A stretch of 64,000 bases of DNA from Thermocrispum municipale DSM 44069 (GTDB lineage Bacteria > Actinomycetota > Actinomycetes > Mycobacteriales > Pseudonocardiaceae). Within the stretch, counting starts at the first letter, position 1. Each line of letters starts with the position of its first letter. Positions 8,525-18,454 of the stretch are shown here, piece after piece. The position numbers were made by a program, and so were the translations under genes. The stretch is taken from NCBI RefSeq assembly GCF_000427825.1, contig NZ_ATYT01000012.1:1-64000 (forward strand), given 5' to 3'. Below the pieces are notes generated by a model. The model worked only from the letters and a program-made list of their open reading frames with translations, had not been told where the DNA came from and made no database searches.

Positions 8525-9928
8525 TTGAAGAGCACCGTCGAGCAGCTGAGCCCGACGCGCGTAAAGATCAATGTCGAGGTGCCGTTCGACGAACTGAAGC
8601 CGAACTTCGATCGCGCCTACCGCAAGATCGCGCAGCAGGTCCGGATTCCTGGCTTCCGCCCCGGCAAAGTTCCCGCTCCCGTGCTGGAGAGCCGCATCGG
8701 TCGCGGTCCAGTGCTCGAAGAGGTGGTCAACGAGGTCATCCCCGCCAAGTACATCGAGGCGGTGCAGGCCGAGGAGGTCCGCACGCTCGGGCAGCCGGAC
8801 TTCGAGGTGACCAAGCTCGAGGACCGGGAAGTACTCGAGTTCACCGCCGAGGTGGACGTGCGGCCGGAGATCGAGATCCCCGACCTGTCCGGCGTGACGA
8901 TCACCGTCGACGACATCGAGCTGAGCGAGGACGAGGTCGACGAGCAGCTGGACGAGCTGCGCGCCCGGTTCGGCACGCTGGTCGGGGTCGACCGCCCCGC
9001 CGAGTCCGGTGACTTCGTCTCGATCGACCTGTCCGCCGAGGTGGACGGCGAGCCGGTGGAGGACGCCAGCACCGAGGGCCTGTCGTACGAGATCGGCTCG
9101 GGCCAGCTGGTCGAGGGCATCGACGACGCGCTGATCGGCCTGTCCAAGGACGAGAGCGCCACGTTCACCACCAAGCTGCTGGCCGGCAAGTACGCCGGAC
9201 AGGAAGCCCAGGTCACCGTGACCGCACGGTCGATCAAGCAGCGCGAGCTGCCGGAGGCCGACGACGAGTTCGCCCAGATGGCGTCGGAGTTCGACACCAT
9301 CGAGGAGCTGAAGGAAGACCTGCGGGAGCGGCTGCGCCGGGTGAAGCGCATGCAGCAGGGTGTGCAGGCCCGGGACAAGGTGCTGGACGCCCTGCTGGAG
9401 GCCGCGGACGTGCCGCTGCCCGAGGGCGTCGTGCAGGCCGAGGTGGACAGCCGCAAGCACGAGGCGATGCACCAGCTGGCCGACACGCACGACGACGAGG
9501 AACTGCTCAACCGAGCGCTGGAGGCCTCGGGCAAGGACCCGAAGGAGTTCAACGAGGAGCTGCGCACCGAGGCGGAGAAGACGGTGCGGACCCAGCTGCT
9601 GCTGGACTCGATCGCCGACGCCGAGGACGTCACGGTCGACGACAGCGAGCTCACCGAGCGCATCGTCTACCAGGCGCAGCGGTTCGGTGTGTCGCCGGAC
9701 GAGTACGTGCAGCGGGCCCAGCAGTCCGGCCAGCTCGGCGCGATCTACGCCGACGTGCGGCGCGGCAAGGCACTGGCCGGCGTGGTGCGCAAGGTCACCG
9801 TGACCGACGCCAGCGGCAACGAAGTCGACCTTTCCGACCTGTTCGGCGGCGACGAGCAGTCCGACGGCGAGGCCGGCGACAGGTCCGGTGACGAGGCCAA
9901 GGCGCAGGAGTCGGCCACTGACGAGTGA
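8525..9928 (+). CDS. tig: Trigger factor (ribosome-associated chaperone and prolyl isomerase)
   Basis: The 467-residue product begins MKSTVEQLSPTRVKINVEVPFDELKP, the conserved N-terminal ribosome-binding domain, and includes the GFRPGKVP signature near residue 45. The FKBP-like isomerase domain spans roughly 160-245 (GDFVSIDLSAEVDGEPVED, LVEGIDDALIGLSKDES), followed by the helical chaperone arms and an acidic tail (residues 430-467). The start is TTG at 8525, preceded by GAGGAG. A TAGACT hexamer at 8462-8467 could be the -10 element of its promoter, about 58 bp upstream. It precedes clpP1-clpP2-clpX as in other actinobacteria. Confidence 0.97.
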   Translation: MKSTVEQLSPTRVKINVEVPFDELKPNFDRAYRKIAQQVRIPGFRPGKVPAPVLESRIGRGPVLEEVVNEVIPAKYIEAVQAEEVRTLGQPDFEVTKLEDREVLEFTAEVDVRPEIEIPDLSGVTITVDDIELSEDEVDEQLDELRARFGTLVGVDRPAESGDFVSIDLSAEVDGEPVEDASTEGLSYEIGSGQLVEGIDDALIGLSKDESATFTTKLLAGKYAGQEAQVTVTARSIKQRELPEADDEFAQMASEFDTIEELKEDLRERLRRVKRMQQGVQARDKVLDALLEAADVPLPEGVVQAEVDSRKHEAMHQLADTHDDEELLNRALEASGKDPKEFNEELRTEAEKTVRTQLLLDSIADAEDVTVDDSELTERIVYQAQRFGVSPDEYVQRAQQSGQLGAIYADVRRGKALAGVVRKVTVTDASGNEVDLSDLFGGDEQSDGEAGDRSGDEAKAQESATDE

Positions 9929-9942
9929 CGCTGTGAGCGAAC
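9929..9942 (+). promoter_or_regulatory. Putative ClgR box and clpP1P2 promoter region
   Basis: Directly after the tig stop lies CGC-TGTGA-GCGAAC, matching the CGC-N5-GCG core with the AAC flank known for ClgR, the actinobacterial activator of clp genes. A -10-like TAGTGT sits at 9981-9986, placing the box at about -57, typical for an activator. The clgR gene is not in the window; binding is inferred from the motif. Confidence 0.55.
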
Positions 9943-9971
9943 GGCGGCCGGATCGGGCATGTCCGGCCGCC
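9943..9971 (+). terminator. Hairpin after tig
   Basis: GGCGGCCGGA and TCCGGCCGCC form a perfect 10-bp stem around a 9-nt loop, with a second complementary pair (CGAACGG 9938-9944, CCGTTCG 9973-9979) outside it. There is no T-run, so termination is likely but could also be part of clpP1 control, since the stem lies between the ClgR-like box and the -10 element. Confidence 0.55.
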
Positions 9972-10070
9972 TCCGTTCGTTAGTGTCGATGACGACATCG
10001 GTGGCACCCACCGACGGCAACCCCAAGATCAACCCAAGGTCCGCTGGGACCTGATGTGAGGCAGGCAGAC

Positions 10071-10685
10071 GTGACGCAGCAACCAACGCCTAGCATGCGG
10101 ACGGCCACTCAAGGCCTGAACCTGACCGACTCGGTCTACGAGCGGCTGCTCCAGGAGCGCATCGTGGTGCTCGGATCCGAGGTCAACGACGAGGTCGCCA
10201 ACCGGATCACCGCCCAGTTGCTGCTGCTGGCCGCCGAAGACCCGGAGAAGGACATCCGCTTCTACATCAACTCGCCGGGCGGGTCGGTGACGGCGGGCTT
10301 CGCGATCTACGACACCATGCAACTGATCGAGCCGGACGTGGCGACGTACGCGATGGGTCTGGCGGCGTCGATGGGGCAGTTCCTGCTCTCGTCGGGCACG
10401 CCGGGCAAGCGGTACGCACTGCCGCACGCGCGCATCCTGATGCACCAGCCGTCGGCGGGCGTCACCGGTACCGCGTCCGACATCGCCATCCAGGCCCAGG
10501 TCTTCAGCAAGTGGAAGCAGGAGCTGGCGAAGATCACCGCGGAGCAGACCGGCCAGACCGTCGAGCAGATCATCGCCGACGGTGACCGGGACCGCTGGTT
10601 CACCGCGGAAGAGGCCAAGGACTACGGCTTCGTGGACGCGGTGCTCACCCGCGAGATGCTGGCCAACAACGGCTCGGCCCGCTGA
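10071..10685 (+). CDS. clpP1: ATP-dependent Clp protease proteolytic subunit 1
   Basis: From GTG 10071 the product is 204 residues and begins [21 protein letters not shown]. It has the ClpP fold with the [11 protein letters not shown] oxyanion region, nucleophile Ser at about 100 ([11 protein letters not shown]) and His at about 125 (LMHQPSAG). A GTG at 10056 would add five residues; 10071 was chosen because GAGG lies 9 nt before it and the alignment with known ClpP1 starts there. It forms a mixed tetradecamer with ClpP2. The 17-bp gap to clpP2 implies one operon, probably ClgR-activated. Confidence 0.96.
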   Translation: MTQQPTPSMRTATQGLNLTDSVYERLLQERIVVLGSEVNDEVANRITAQLLLLAAEDPEKDIRFYINSPGGSVTAGFAIYDTMQLIEPDVATYAMGLAASMGQFLLSSGTPGKRYALPHARILMHQPSAGVTGTASDIAIQAQVFSKWKQELAKITAEQTGQTVEQIIADGDRDRWFTAEEAKDYGFVDAVLTREMLANNGSAR

Positions 10686-10702
10686 CCGGAGAGGAAATCG
10701 TG

Positions 10703-11335
10703 ATGAACCCTCAGAACCAGCTGCACCTGCCCCAGTCGCGGTACGTCCTGCCGAGCTACGTCGAGCGCACCAGCTACGGCATCAAGGAGTCCAACCCGTA
10801 CAACAAGCTCTACGAAGAGCGGGTGATCTTCCTCGGTGTGCAGGTGGACGACGCGTCCGCCAATGACGTGATGGCCCAGCTGCTGCACCTGGAGCACGAG
10901 GACCCGGACCGCGACATCGTGCTGTACATCAACTCGCCCGGCGGCTCGTTCACGTCGCTGATGGCGATCTACGACACGATGCAGTTCGTCCGGCCGGACA
11001 TCCAGACCTACTGCCTCGGTCAGGCCGCGTCGGCCGCCGCCGTGCTGCTGGCCGCGGGCACCGAGGGCAAGCGGTTCGCGCTGCCCAACTCGCGGGTGCT
11101 GATCCACCAGCCGTCCACCCAGGGCACCTACGGTCAGGTGTCGGACCTGGAGATCCAGGCCAACGAGATCCAGCGGGTGCGTGCCCTGCTGGAGAACACG
11201 CTGGCCAAGCACACCCGCAAATCCGCGGAGGAGATCCGCGCCGACATCGAGCGCGACAAGATCCTCACCGCGGAGCAGGCGCTGGAGTACGGCATCGTCG
11301 ACGAAGTCCTGCAATACCGGAAGGGCGCGGCGTAA
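10703..11335 (+). CDS. clpP2: ATP-dependent Clp protease proteolytic subunit 2
   Basis: A 210-residue ClpP paralogue with [20 protein letters not shown], nucleophile Ser in [16 protein letters not shown] and catalytic His in [10 protein letters not shown]. It pairs with ClpP1 and docks the ClpX or ClpC1 unfoldases. The ATG at 10703 has GGAGAGGA seven bases upstream; the overlapping GTG at 10700 is the alternative start. The N-terminal stretch [22 protein letters not shown] is an actinobacterial-type propeptide that is normally processed. Confidence 0.96.
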   Translation: MNPQNQLHLPQSRYVLPSYVERTSYGIKESNPYNKLYEERVIFLGVQVDDASANDVMAQLLHLEHEDPDRDIVLYINSPGGSFTSLMAIYDTMQFVRPDIQTYCLGQAASAAAVLLAAGTEGKRFALPNSRVLIHQPSTQGTYGQVSDLEIQANEIQRVRALLENTLAKHTRKSAEEIRADIERDKILTAEQALEYGIVDEVLQYRKGAA

Positions 11336-11348
11336 GCTGAAGGGTCAG

Positions 11349-11469
11349 CCCTAGCAGCTTCACCTCGCAGCACGCCGAGGTTTCCTTGCCGACTTCGACA
11401 GAATCGTGACCTGGTCGTACTTGGCGAGGTGTGTCAATTGCAGGCACGCTCGAGGTGAAGCAGCTAGGG
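11349..11469. repeat. 121-bp element bounded by 19-bp inverted repeats (clpP2-clpX intergenic)
   Basis: The left arm CCCTAGCAGCTTCACCTCG (11349-11367) and right arm CGAGGTGAAGCAGCTAGGG (11451-11469) are complementary at 18 of 19 positions. Inside, a second stem can form between CCTTGCC (11384-11390) and GGCGAGG (11423-11429), and a small one between ACCTCG (11362-11367) and CGAGGT (11376-11381). No target-site duplication is visible. It may be a structured RNA in a clpP-clpX transcript, a terminator/attenuator, or a MITE-like insertion. Confidence 0.6.
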
Positions 11470-11630
11470 TGCGGACTACAGCGGTCCACGTCACGCTCGA
11501 TTGAGGCTCCCACCGGGAGCGGGTGACGGGGTAGCGTCAGTAGGTGAAAGAGGCTGCGTTACCCGCGAGGCCACACGAACGCACCAGGTGCATCGGTTGG
11601 AAGCACCGGAGGGGACAGAGGTCTACGGTC

Positions 11631-12929
<1,299 letters not shown>

Positions 12930-12950
12930 CGGCAACCTTCGACTGGACAG

Positions 12951-12977
12951 AACGGCCCACTTCGGTGGGCCGTTTTC
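12951..12977 (+). terminator. Rho-independent terminator of clpX
   Basis: A 10-bp stem AACGGCCCAC / GTGGGCCGTT closes a TTCG tetraloop and runs into TTTTCGTTTG. This is a textbook intrinsic terminator. Confidence 0.93.
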
Positions 12978-13068
12978 GTTTGTTCGGAAGCGTTTGCCGG
13001 TGAAAGTCCGCGCGACGGGTCCTGCTCGATCCGCCACGCCACCCGATCACGGGTCACCCGCCGGCAGA

Positions 13069-13118
13069 TTGGCTCGGGCCTGCGTGGCCTGTACACTCGT
13101 ACAGTACGAACGTACAGG
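13069..13118 (+). promoter_or_regulatory. Promoter with 31-bp TetR-type palindromic operator
   Basis: TTGGCT (13069-13074) and TACACT (13092-13097), 17 bp apart, form a good -35/-10 pair upstream of the GTG at 13142. Centred on 13103 is a long palindrome (13088-13118): outer arms CCTGTAC/GTACAGG and inner CGTAC-A-GTACG, with 13 of 15 positions symmetric. It covers the -10 element and start site, the position expected for repression. The likely ligand-binding partner is the TetR protein encoded two genes down (autoregulation). Confidence 0.75.
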
Positions 13119-13141
13119 CACCGAATCGGGGGAGTGGAGCA

Positions 13142-13354
13142 GTGCGCAAGAACGACATCCTGTCTTTTGGCATCGGCATCGCCATGGTCGCCATCGGCGT
13201 GGCGCTGTGGCTCACCACCGGTGACGTCGAGACGCCTGTTGTCTCGCTGGACAAGGTGGGCATCGTGGTGGCCGTGCTCGGGGTCGTCGAGCTCGTCGTC
13301 ACCACGGTCAAGGTGATCAACCCCGCGACCCGTCATCGCGACGAACCGCTGTGA
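13142..13354 (+). CDS. Small two-helix membrane protein of unknown function
   Basis: A 70-residue protein with two hydrophobic segments (about residues 7-25 and 41-58) and a charged C-terminus ending RHRDEPL. It starts with GTG behind GGGGGAG and its last codons overlap the TetR gene by 4 bp (GTGA), so the two are co-translated. I do not recognise a named family. In such pairs the membrane protein is often the regulator's main target. Both sit under the palindrome at 13088-13118. Confidence 0.75.
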   Translation: MRKNDILSFGIGIAMVAIGVALWLTTGDVETPVVSLDKVGIVVAVLGVVELVVTTVKVINPATRHRDEPL

Positions 13355-13935
13355 CCAGCCGGCCGCGTGGCGCGCACCTGCTGGACGCGGTGCTGGAGAT
13401 CGTCGCCGAGAAAGGTTTTCACGCGGTCAGCATGCGGACGGTCGCGGCGCGGGCGAACGTGTCCGTGGCGCAGGTGCAGTACTACTACCGCACCAAGGCG
13501 GACCTGGTCGCGGCGGCTTTCGAACGCGCAGCCGCGGAGTTCGTCGCGACAGTGCGGTCCTTGCTGGACGAGCCTGCCTCGCTCGAGCGGCTTCGGGACG
13601 TCGTGTGGCAGTGGCTGCCGCTGGATCCAGAGCGCGAGTCGCGCGCCCGCGTCTGGCTGGCATACACCGCCGCGGCGGTGACCGAGGCGAGCTTGACGCA
13701 GACGGCAGCTCAGCTGGACGCCGAGCTGCGCGAGTGGTTCACCTCCGAGCTGACCACTCTGCAAGCAGCGGGGGAGATCGACTCCGAGCTGGATCCGGCT
13801 CAGCTGGCCGGGCAACTGCTCGCGCTCATCGACGGCGCCACGATGCATTGCCTGGTGCTCGCCACCGAGGAACGAGCCCAGCACGCCGAACACACGGTCG
13901 GAGCGTGGCTGGAGGGTTTGCGGCCTCGGGACTGA
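13351..13935 (+). CDS. TetR/AcrR family transcriptional regulator
   Basis: A 194-residue protein with a TetR DNA-binding domain in residues 5-52: LLDAVLEIVAEKGFHAVSMRTVAARANVSVAQVQYYYRTKADLV. The helical C-terminal domain resembles BetI/TetR_C with an acidic LDAELREWFTSELTTL segment. The GTG start overlaps the upstream stop by 4 bp. It probably represses its own operon through the 31-bp palindrome. The last codons run into the degenerate repeat region that begins near 13918. Confidence 0.9.
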   Translation: MTSRPRGAHLLDAVLEIVAEKGFHAVSMRTVAARANVSVAQVQYYYRTKADLVAAAFERAAAEFVATVRSLLDEPASLERLRDVVWQWLPLDPERESRARVWLAYTAAAVTEASLTQTAAQLDAELREWFTSELTTLQAAGEIDSELDPAQLAGQLLALIDGATMHCLVLATEERAQHAEHTVGAWLEGLRPRD

Positions 13936-14179
13936 CGCACACGTTGGAGCGTGGCAGGCGGGGCTGCGCGCTCCGGGCTGGCACCCGGTTGAGATTGCGC
14001 GCTCCGGGCTGACTCGCGGTCGCATGTGGCCGGCGGTTGCGGCCTCAGGGCTGGCGCACGGTCGTGGCCGGCTGGGCTGCGCGCTCCGGGGGTGACTCGC
14101 GGTCGCTTATGGCCGGCGGTCGCGGCCTCAGGCTGACGCACAGAGCGTGCCCGGCTGTTTTGCGCTCAGCGCTGACGCA
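13918..14179. repeat. Degenerate tandem repeat, about 41-bp units (82-83 bp period)
   Basis: Recurring GCGCGCTCCGGG (13966, 13997, 14079) and GCGGCCTCAGG-like blocks (13920, 14039, 14122) alternate, with GGCCGGCGGT spacers. The longest match, starting at 13996 and again at 14078, repeats with an 82-bp period. The array begins in the 3' end of the TetR gene and reaches the end of the convergent fdhD gene. No coding potential is evident. Confidence 0.7.
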
Positions 14180-15005
14180 TCGAACCGGTCAACCGGTGGT
14201 GGCCGGTGTAGACGTTCATGCTGCCGCCGCGCAGAAAGCCCACCAGCGTCATGCCTTGTTCCGCGGCCAGCTCCACGGCCAGCGACGACGGTGCGGACAC
14301 GGCGGCGAGCACCGGGATGCCCGCCATGGCCGCCTTCTGCACCAGCTCGAACGACGCCCGCCCGGACACCAACAGCCCGGCGCCGAACAGCGGTATCCGG
14401 CCTTGCAGCACGGCCCAGCCGATCGCCTTGTCGACCGCGTTGTGCCGTCCCACGTCCTCCCGGACCACGTGCAGCTTCCCCTGGTGATCGAACAGGGCCG
14501 CGGCGTGCAGGCCGCCGGTCGCTTCGAACACGCGCTGCCGCTGCCGAAGCGCATCCGGCAGGCCTGCCAGGACCGCGGGGTCGACCGGGACGGGATCCGG
14601 AGCCGGATCGAACCGGGTCCTGGTTCGCACGGCGTCCAGCGCTGCCTTGCCACAGATGCCGCACGACGAGGTGGTGTAGAAGTTGCGTTCCACCCCGATG
14701 GCCGGGGACGGGACTCCGGGGCTGAGCGTCAGGTCCAGCACGTTGTAGGTGTTGCGGCCCTGGTCGTCGACACTGTCGCAATAGCGGGCGGTGTCCACGT
14801 CGTCGCGCGAACCGATGACGCCTTCGCCGAGCAGAAATCCGTGTGCGAGCTCGACGTCGTCGCCCGGGGTTCGCATGGTGACCGCGAGGGCCTTGCCGTT
14901 GACGCGCAACTCCAACGGCTCCTCGGCGGCGAGGACGTCCTCGCGCGTGTGCGCACCGTCGCCGGCGATCGCGAGGACCTTCGTTCGAGTGGTGATCCGG
15001 CCCAT
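14166..15005 (-). CDS. fdhD: FdhD, formate dehydrogenase sulfurtransferase
   Basis: The 279-residue protein has the hallmark SSCGICGK motif (the sulfur-transferring Cys pair, about residues 115-121), [12 protein letters not shown] near 55, [15 protein letters not shown] near 165 and the C-terminal [13 protein letters not shown]. FdhD passes sulfur from IscS to the molybdenum cofactor of formate dehydrogenases. ATG 15005 has GAGG eight bases upstream; a GTG at 15014 is less likely. It lies close to, and on the same strand as, the FdhF-type gene at 15739-18027, its probable client, with the opposite-strand GPP34 gene between them. Confidence 0.94.
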   Translation of the reverse strand: MGRITTRTKVLAIAGDGAHTREDVLAAEEPLELRVNGKALAVTMRTPGDDVELAHGFLLGEGVIGSRDDVDTARYCDSVDDQGRNTYNVLDLTLSPGVPSPAIGVERNFYTTSSCGICGKAALDAVRTRTRFDPAPDPVPVDPAVLAGLPDALRQRQRVFEATGGLHAAALFDHQGKLHVVREDVGRHNAVDKAIGWAVLQGRIPLFGAGLLVSGRASFELVQKAAMAGIPVLAAVSAPSSLAVELAAEQGMTLVGFLRGGSMNVYTGHHRLTGSMRQR

Positions 15006-15075
15006 CGACGCCACCTCTTTCCAACACGGCCTTGCCAGGAGTGCGGGTGCGCCCGCGTCGAGCTAGCGTGGCGGG

Positions 15076-15735
15076 ATGCTGCTCGCCGAAGAACTCCTGT
15101 TGCTCGCTTATGACGACGATACGGGCCGCCCGGAGTGGGGGACCAACCTCGATTACGCGTTGGTCGGCGCGGTGCTGATCGAGCTGGCCGAACTGGGCCA
15201 CGTCGAGTTGGACGGCACGGGCCGCAAGGCGCGGCTGGCGGTGAAACGGACGGCGCCGACCGGGCACCCGGTGCTCGACGAATGGCAGGCCAAGATCGCC
15301 GAGCACGACGGCCGCAAGCCCAAGGACGTCGTTGCCAAGCTGAGCAGCAAGCTGCACGGCAAACTGCTCGACCACCTGGCCGAGCGCGGCATTCTCAGCA
15401 AGGAGCGGAACAAGGTGCTCGGCTTGTTCCCGACCACGCGCTGGCCCGCGCAGGACTCCAGCCACGAGGCGAAGCTGCGCGAGGATCTGCGACAGGCCTT
15501 GGTGGCCGGCGTCGAACCCCAGCCGCGGGTGGCCGCGCTGATCTCCTTGCTGCACGCCATCGGCACGGTGCCGCGAGTGGTCGACAAAGCCGACCGCAAG
15601 CCGGCCAAGCAGCGCGCCAAGGCCATCGCCGAAGGCAACTGGGCGTCCGACGCCACGCGCAGGGCCATCGAGGAGATGACCGCGGTGGTGGTGACCGTCG
15701 CCGTGATCCCCGTCATCACCGCGACGAATACCTGA
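15076..15735 (+). CDS. GPP34 (GOLPH3/Vps74-like) family protein
   Basis: A 219-residue protein opening MLLAEELLLLAYDDDTG, the conserved start of the GPP34 family, followed by YALVGAVLIELAELGHVEL and the SSKLHGKLLDHLAERGILSKE segment. In eukaryotes this fold binds phosphatidylinositol-4-phosphate; bacterial members have no defined role. A TAGCGT hexamer ends six bases before the ATG and no ribosome site is visible, so the mRNA is probably leaderless. It lies divergent from fdhD and convergent with the oxidoreductase gene, three bases from its end. Confidence 0.88.
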   Translation: MLLAEELLLLAYDDDTGRPEWGTNLDYALVGAVLIELAELGHVELDGTGRKARLAVKRTAPTGHPVLDEWQAKIAEHDGRKPKDVVAKLSSKLHGKLLDHLAERGILSKERNKVLGLFPTTRWPAQDSSHEAKLREDLRQALVAGVEPQPRVAALISLLHAIGTVPRVVDKADRKPAKQRAKAIAEGNWASDATRRAIEEMTAVVVTVAVIPVITATNT

Positions 15736-15738
15736 CCG

Positions 15739-18027
15739 TCAGTCGTTGCGCGGCTCCAGCCGTACCACGATCGATTTCGACACCGGGGTGTTGGACACCT
15801 CGGCGACCGCCTGCACCGGGACCAGCGCGTTGGCTTCGGGGAAGTACGCGGCCGCACACCCGCGCGGCGTCGGGTACGCGACGAGACGGAACCGCTCCGC
15901 CCGCCGCTCGACACCGTCGAACTCGGAGATCACGTCGACCATCTGGCCGTCGCTCAGCCCGCGTTCGGCCAGGTCCTCGGCGTTGACGAACACCACCCGG
16001 CGACCGTTCTCGATGCCGCGGTAGCGGTCCGACAGGCCGTAGATCGTGGTGTTGTACTGGTCGTGGCTGCGCAGCGTCTGCAGGATCAGCCTCCCCGGCG
16101 GGACCCGCAGCACCTCGAGCTCGTTGACCGTGAAGTTCGCCTTCCCGGTCGCGGTGGGGAATGTGCGGCTGTCGCGCGGCGGGTGCGGCAGCACGAAGCC
16201 GTCCGGCCGGCGCACCTTGGCGTTGTAGTCGTCGCAGCCGGGTACCACGCGGGCGATCGATTCCCGGATGACGTCGTAGTCCTTCTCGAACGCCTCCCAC
16301 GGCACCGGGTGGTCCGGCCCGAACAGTGCCTTGGCCAGTCCGCACACGATGGACACCTCGCTGCGCAGCTGACCGCTGGCGGGGGCGAGCGTGCCGCGTG
16401 AGCGGTGCACGACCGACATGGAGTCCTCGACCGTCACGAACTGCTCGCCGGAAGCCTGCACGTCCCTTTCGGTTCGGCCGAGTGCGGGCAGGATCAGCGC
16501 GGTCCGCCCCGGCACCACGTGCGAGCGGTTCAGCTTGGTCGACACCTGCACGGTCAGCTCGCACGAACGCAGCGCTCGTTCGGTCAACGCGGTGTCCGGG
16601 GTGGCGGAGACGAAGTTGCCACCCATCGACATGAACGCCTTCGCCTTGCCCGCGGCCATCGCCTTGATGGCCTCCACGGTGTCGTAGCCGACCTTGCGCG
16701 GCACGGTGATGTCGAACTCGTGCTCGAGCGCGGCCAGGAACGGCTCCGGCATCTTCTCGTAGATGCCCATCGTGCGGTCGCCCTGCACGTTGGAGTGGCC
16801 GCGCACCGGACACGCTCCCGCACCCGGCTTGCCGATCATCCCGCGCAGCAACAGCACGTTGACGATCTCCCGGATGGTCGGGACGGCCTTGCGGTGCTGG
16901 GTCAGGCCCATCGCCCAGCAGACGATGGTGCGCTCGGACCGCGCGAACATGTCGGCGACCTTCTCGATCTGCTCGGTCGACAGGCCGGTGGCCTCGAGGA
17001 TGTCGTCCCAGGACACCTCGGCGACGTGCTTGCGGTACTCCTCGAAGCCCGCGGTGTACTTGTCGACGAACGCGGAGTCCACCGCGTCCTTCTCCACCAG
17101 CAGACGGCCGAGCGCGGTGAACAACGCGAGGTCGCCGGCGATGCGCACCGGAACGAACTCGTCGGCCAGCGGCGTGCCCTTGCCCACCAACCCGCGTACG
17201 TTCTGCGGGTTGCGGAAGCGCATCAGGCCCGCTTCCGGCAGCGGATTGATCGCGATGATCTTGGCGCCGTTCTGCTTGGCCCGCTCGAGCGCGGACAGCA
17301 TGCGCGGGTGATTGGTGCCGGGGTTCTGCCCGACCACCACGATCAGGTCGGCCATGGTGAAGTCGGCCAGACTGACCGAGCCCTTGCCGACGCCGATCGT
17401 CTCGGTCAACGCCGCACCGGACGACTCGTGGCACATGTTGGAGCAGTCCGGCAGGTTGTTCGTCCCGAAGCTGCGCACCAGCAGCTGGTAGGCGAACGCG
17501 GCTTCGTTGGACGTGCGGCCCGACGTGTAGAAGATCGCTTCGTCCGGGCTGCTCAGCCCCTTCAGCTTCTCGGCGATCAGCGCGAACGCGGAATTCCAGT
17601 CGATCGGCTCGTAGTGGGTCGCGCCCGGCCGCAACACCACCGGCTCGGTCAACCGGCCTTGCTGGCCCAGCCAGTAGTCGGTGCGTTCGGCCAGGTCGTC
17701 GATCGAGTGCTCGGCGAAGAACTCCCGCGTCACCCGGCGCTTGGTGGCCTCCTCCGCGACGGCTTTCGCGCCGTTCTCGCAGAACTCGATGTGCTTGCGC
17801 TTCTCGCCCGCCGCTTCCTGCGGCTCCGGCCAGGCGCAGCCCGGGCAGTCGAACCCTTCCCGCTGGTTGATCAACCGCAGCGCGCGCACGGTGCGCACCG
17901 GGCCGACCTGCTCGATGGTCCGCTTCATCGAGACGGCCACGCCTGGGATGCCTGCCGCCCAATCCTTCGGCTTGCCGACTTCCAGTTGTGCTTCGTCGAT
18001 GTCTGCCTGAGGTGCTTTGCGTGCCAC
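15739..18027 (-). CDS. FdhF/YdeP-family molybdopterin oxidoreductase (formate dehydrogenase-like alpha subunit)
   Basis: A 762-residue catalytic subunit of the bis-MGD superfamily. The N-terminus DEAQLEVGKPKDWAAG, the CPGCAWPEP...FCENG cysteines (residues about 60-85), SNMCHESSG near 180 with the expected Mo-ligand Cys, VVGQNPGTNHPRM near 235 and the C-terminal molydopterin-binding NTTIYGLSDRYRG are those of the FdhF/YdeP family. It has Cys rather than selenocysteine. The GTG at 18027 is chosen over upstream starts because MARKAPQADIDEAQL aligns with the family start. No adjacent beta or gamma subunit is present, so its electron acceptor is unknown. fdhD nearby supports molybdenum-dependent activity. 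Confidence 0.9.
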   Translation of the reverse strand: MARKAPQADIDEAQLEVGKPKDWAAGIPGVAVSMKRTIEQVGPVRTVRALRLINQREGFDCPGCAWPEPQEAAGEKRKHIEFCENGAKAVAEEATKRRVTREFFAEHSIDDLAERTDYWLGQQGRLTEPVVLRPGATHYEPIDWNSAFALIAEKLKGLSSPDEAIFYTSGRTSNEAAFAYQLLVRSFGTNNLPDCSNMCHESSGAALTETIGVGKGSVSLADFTMADLIVVVGQNPGTNHPRMLSALERAKQNGAKIIAINPLPEAGLMRFRNPQNVRGLVGKGTPLADEFVPVRIAGDLALFTALGRLLVEKDAVDSAFVDKYTAGFEEYRKHVAEVSWDDILEATGLSTEQIEKVADMFARSERTIVCWAMGLTQHRKAVPTIREIVNVLLLRGMIGKPGAGACPVRGHSNVQGDRTMGIYEKMPEPFLAALEHEFDITVPRKVGYDTVEAIKAMAAGKAKAFMSMGGNFVSATPDTALTERALRSCELTVQVSTKLNRSHVVPGRTALILPALGRTERDVQASGEQFVTVEDSMSVVHRSRGTLAPASGQLRSEVSIVCGLAKALFGPDHPVPWEAFEKDYDVIRESIARVVPGCDDYNAKVRRPDGFVLPHPPRDSRTFPTATGKANFTVNELEVLRVPPGRLILQTLRSHDQYNTTIYGLSDRYRGIENGRRVVFVNAEDLAERGLSDGQMVDVISEFDGVERRAERFRLVAYPTPRGCAAAYFPEANALVPVQAVAEVSNTPVSKSIVVRLEPRND

Positions 18028-18102
18028 GTCCCCATGATGCACCTTCGGCAAGCAGAACCCGAGAGCCAAAAGGGCCAGGTCATCCATCGTTACGCTGAAC
18101 GT

Positions 18103-18450
18103 ATGCGGCTGCGCAGGGTTTACGACGAGCCGTCCCCGGACGACGGCACCCGCGTGCTGGTCGACCGTGTCTGGCCACGCGGGGTCAGCAAGGACCAGCT
18201 GGATGCGGAGTGGGTCCGCGACGTCGCGCCGTCGACCGAGCTGCGGAAGTGGTTCGGCCACGACCCGGAGCGGTTCGCCGAGTTCACGCGTCGCTACCGG
18301 GAGGAACTCGAGTCCGAGACGGCGCAGGAGGGTCTCGAGCGGCTACGGGCCCTGGCCGAGCGTGGCCCGGTCACACTGTTGACCGCAACGCGCGACATCG
18401 AGCATTCGCACGCCGCAGTCCTGGTGGATCTGCTGAACGACAAGGGTTGA
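18103..18450 (+). CDS. DUF488 family protein
   Basis: A 115-residue protein with the family start LRRVYDEPSPDDGTRVLVDRVWPRGVSKDQL and the later VTLLTATRDIEHSHA segment. The family is widespread, with no established function. A TACGCT hexamer ends six bases before the ATG, which has no ribosome site, so translation from a leaderless mRNA is likely. It runs divergently from the FdhF-type gene, with 75 bp between the starts, and is four bases ahead of the SRPBCC gene, which it may be co-transcribed with. Confidence 0.88.
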   Translation: MRLRRVYDEPSPDDGTRVLVDRVWPRGVSKDQLDAEWVRDVAPSTELRKWFGHDPERFAEFTRRYREELESETAQEGLERLRALAERGPVTLLTATRDIEHSHAAVLVDLLNDKG

Positions 18451-18454
18451 GCCC

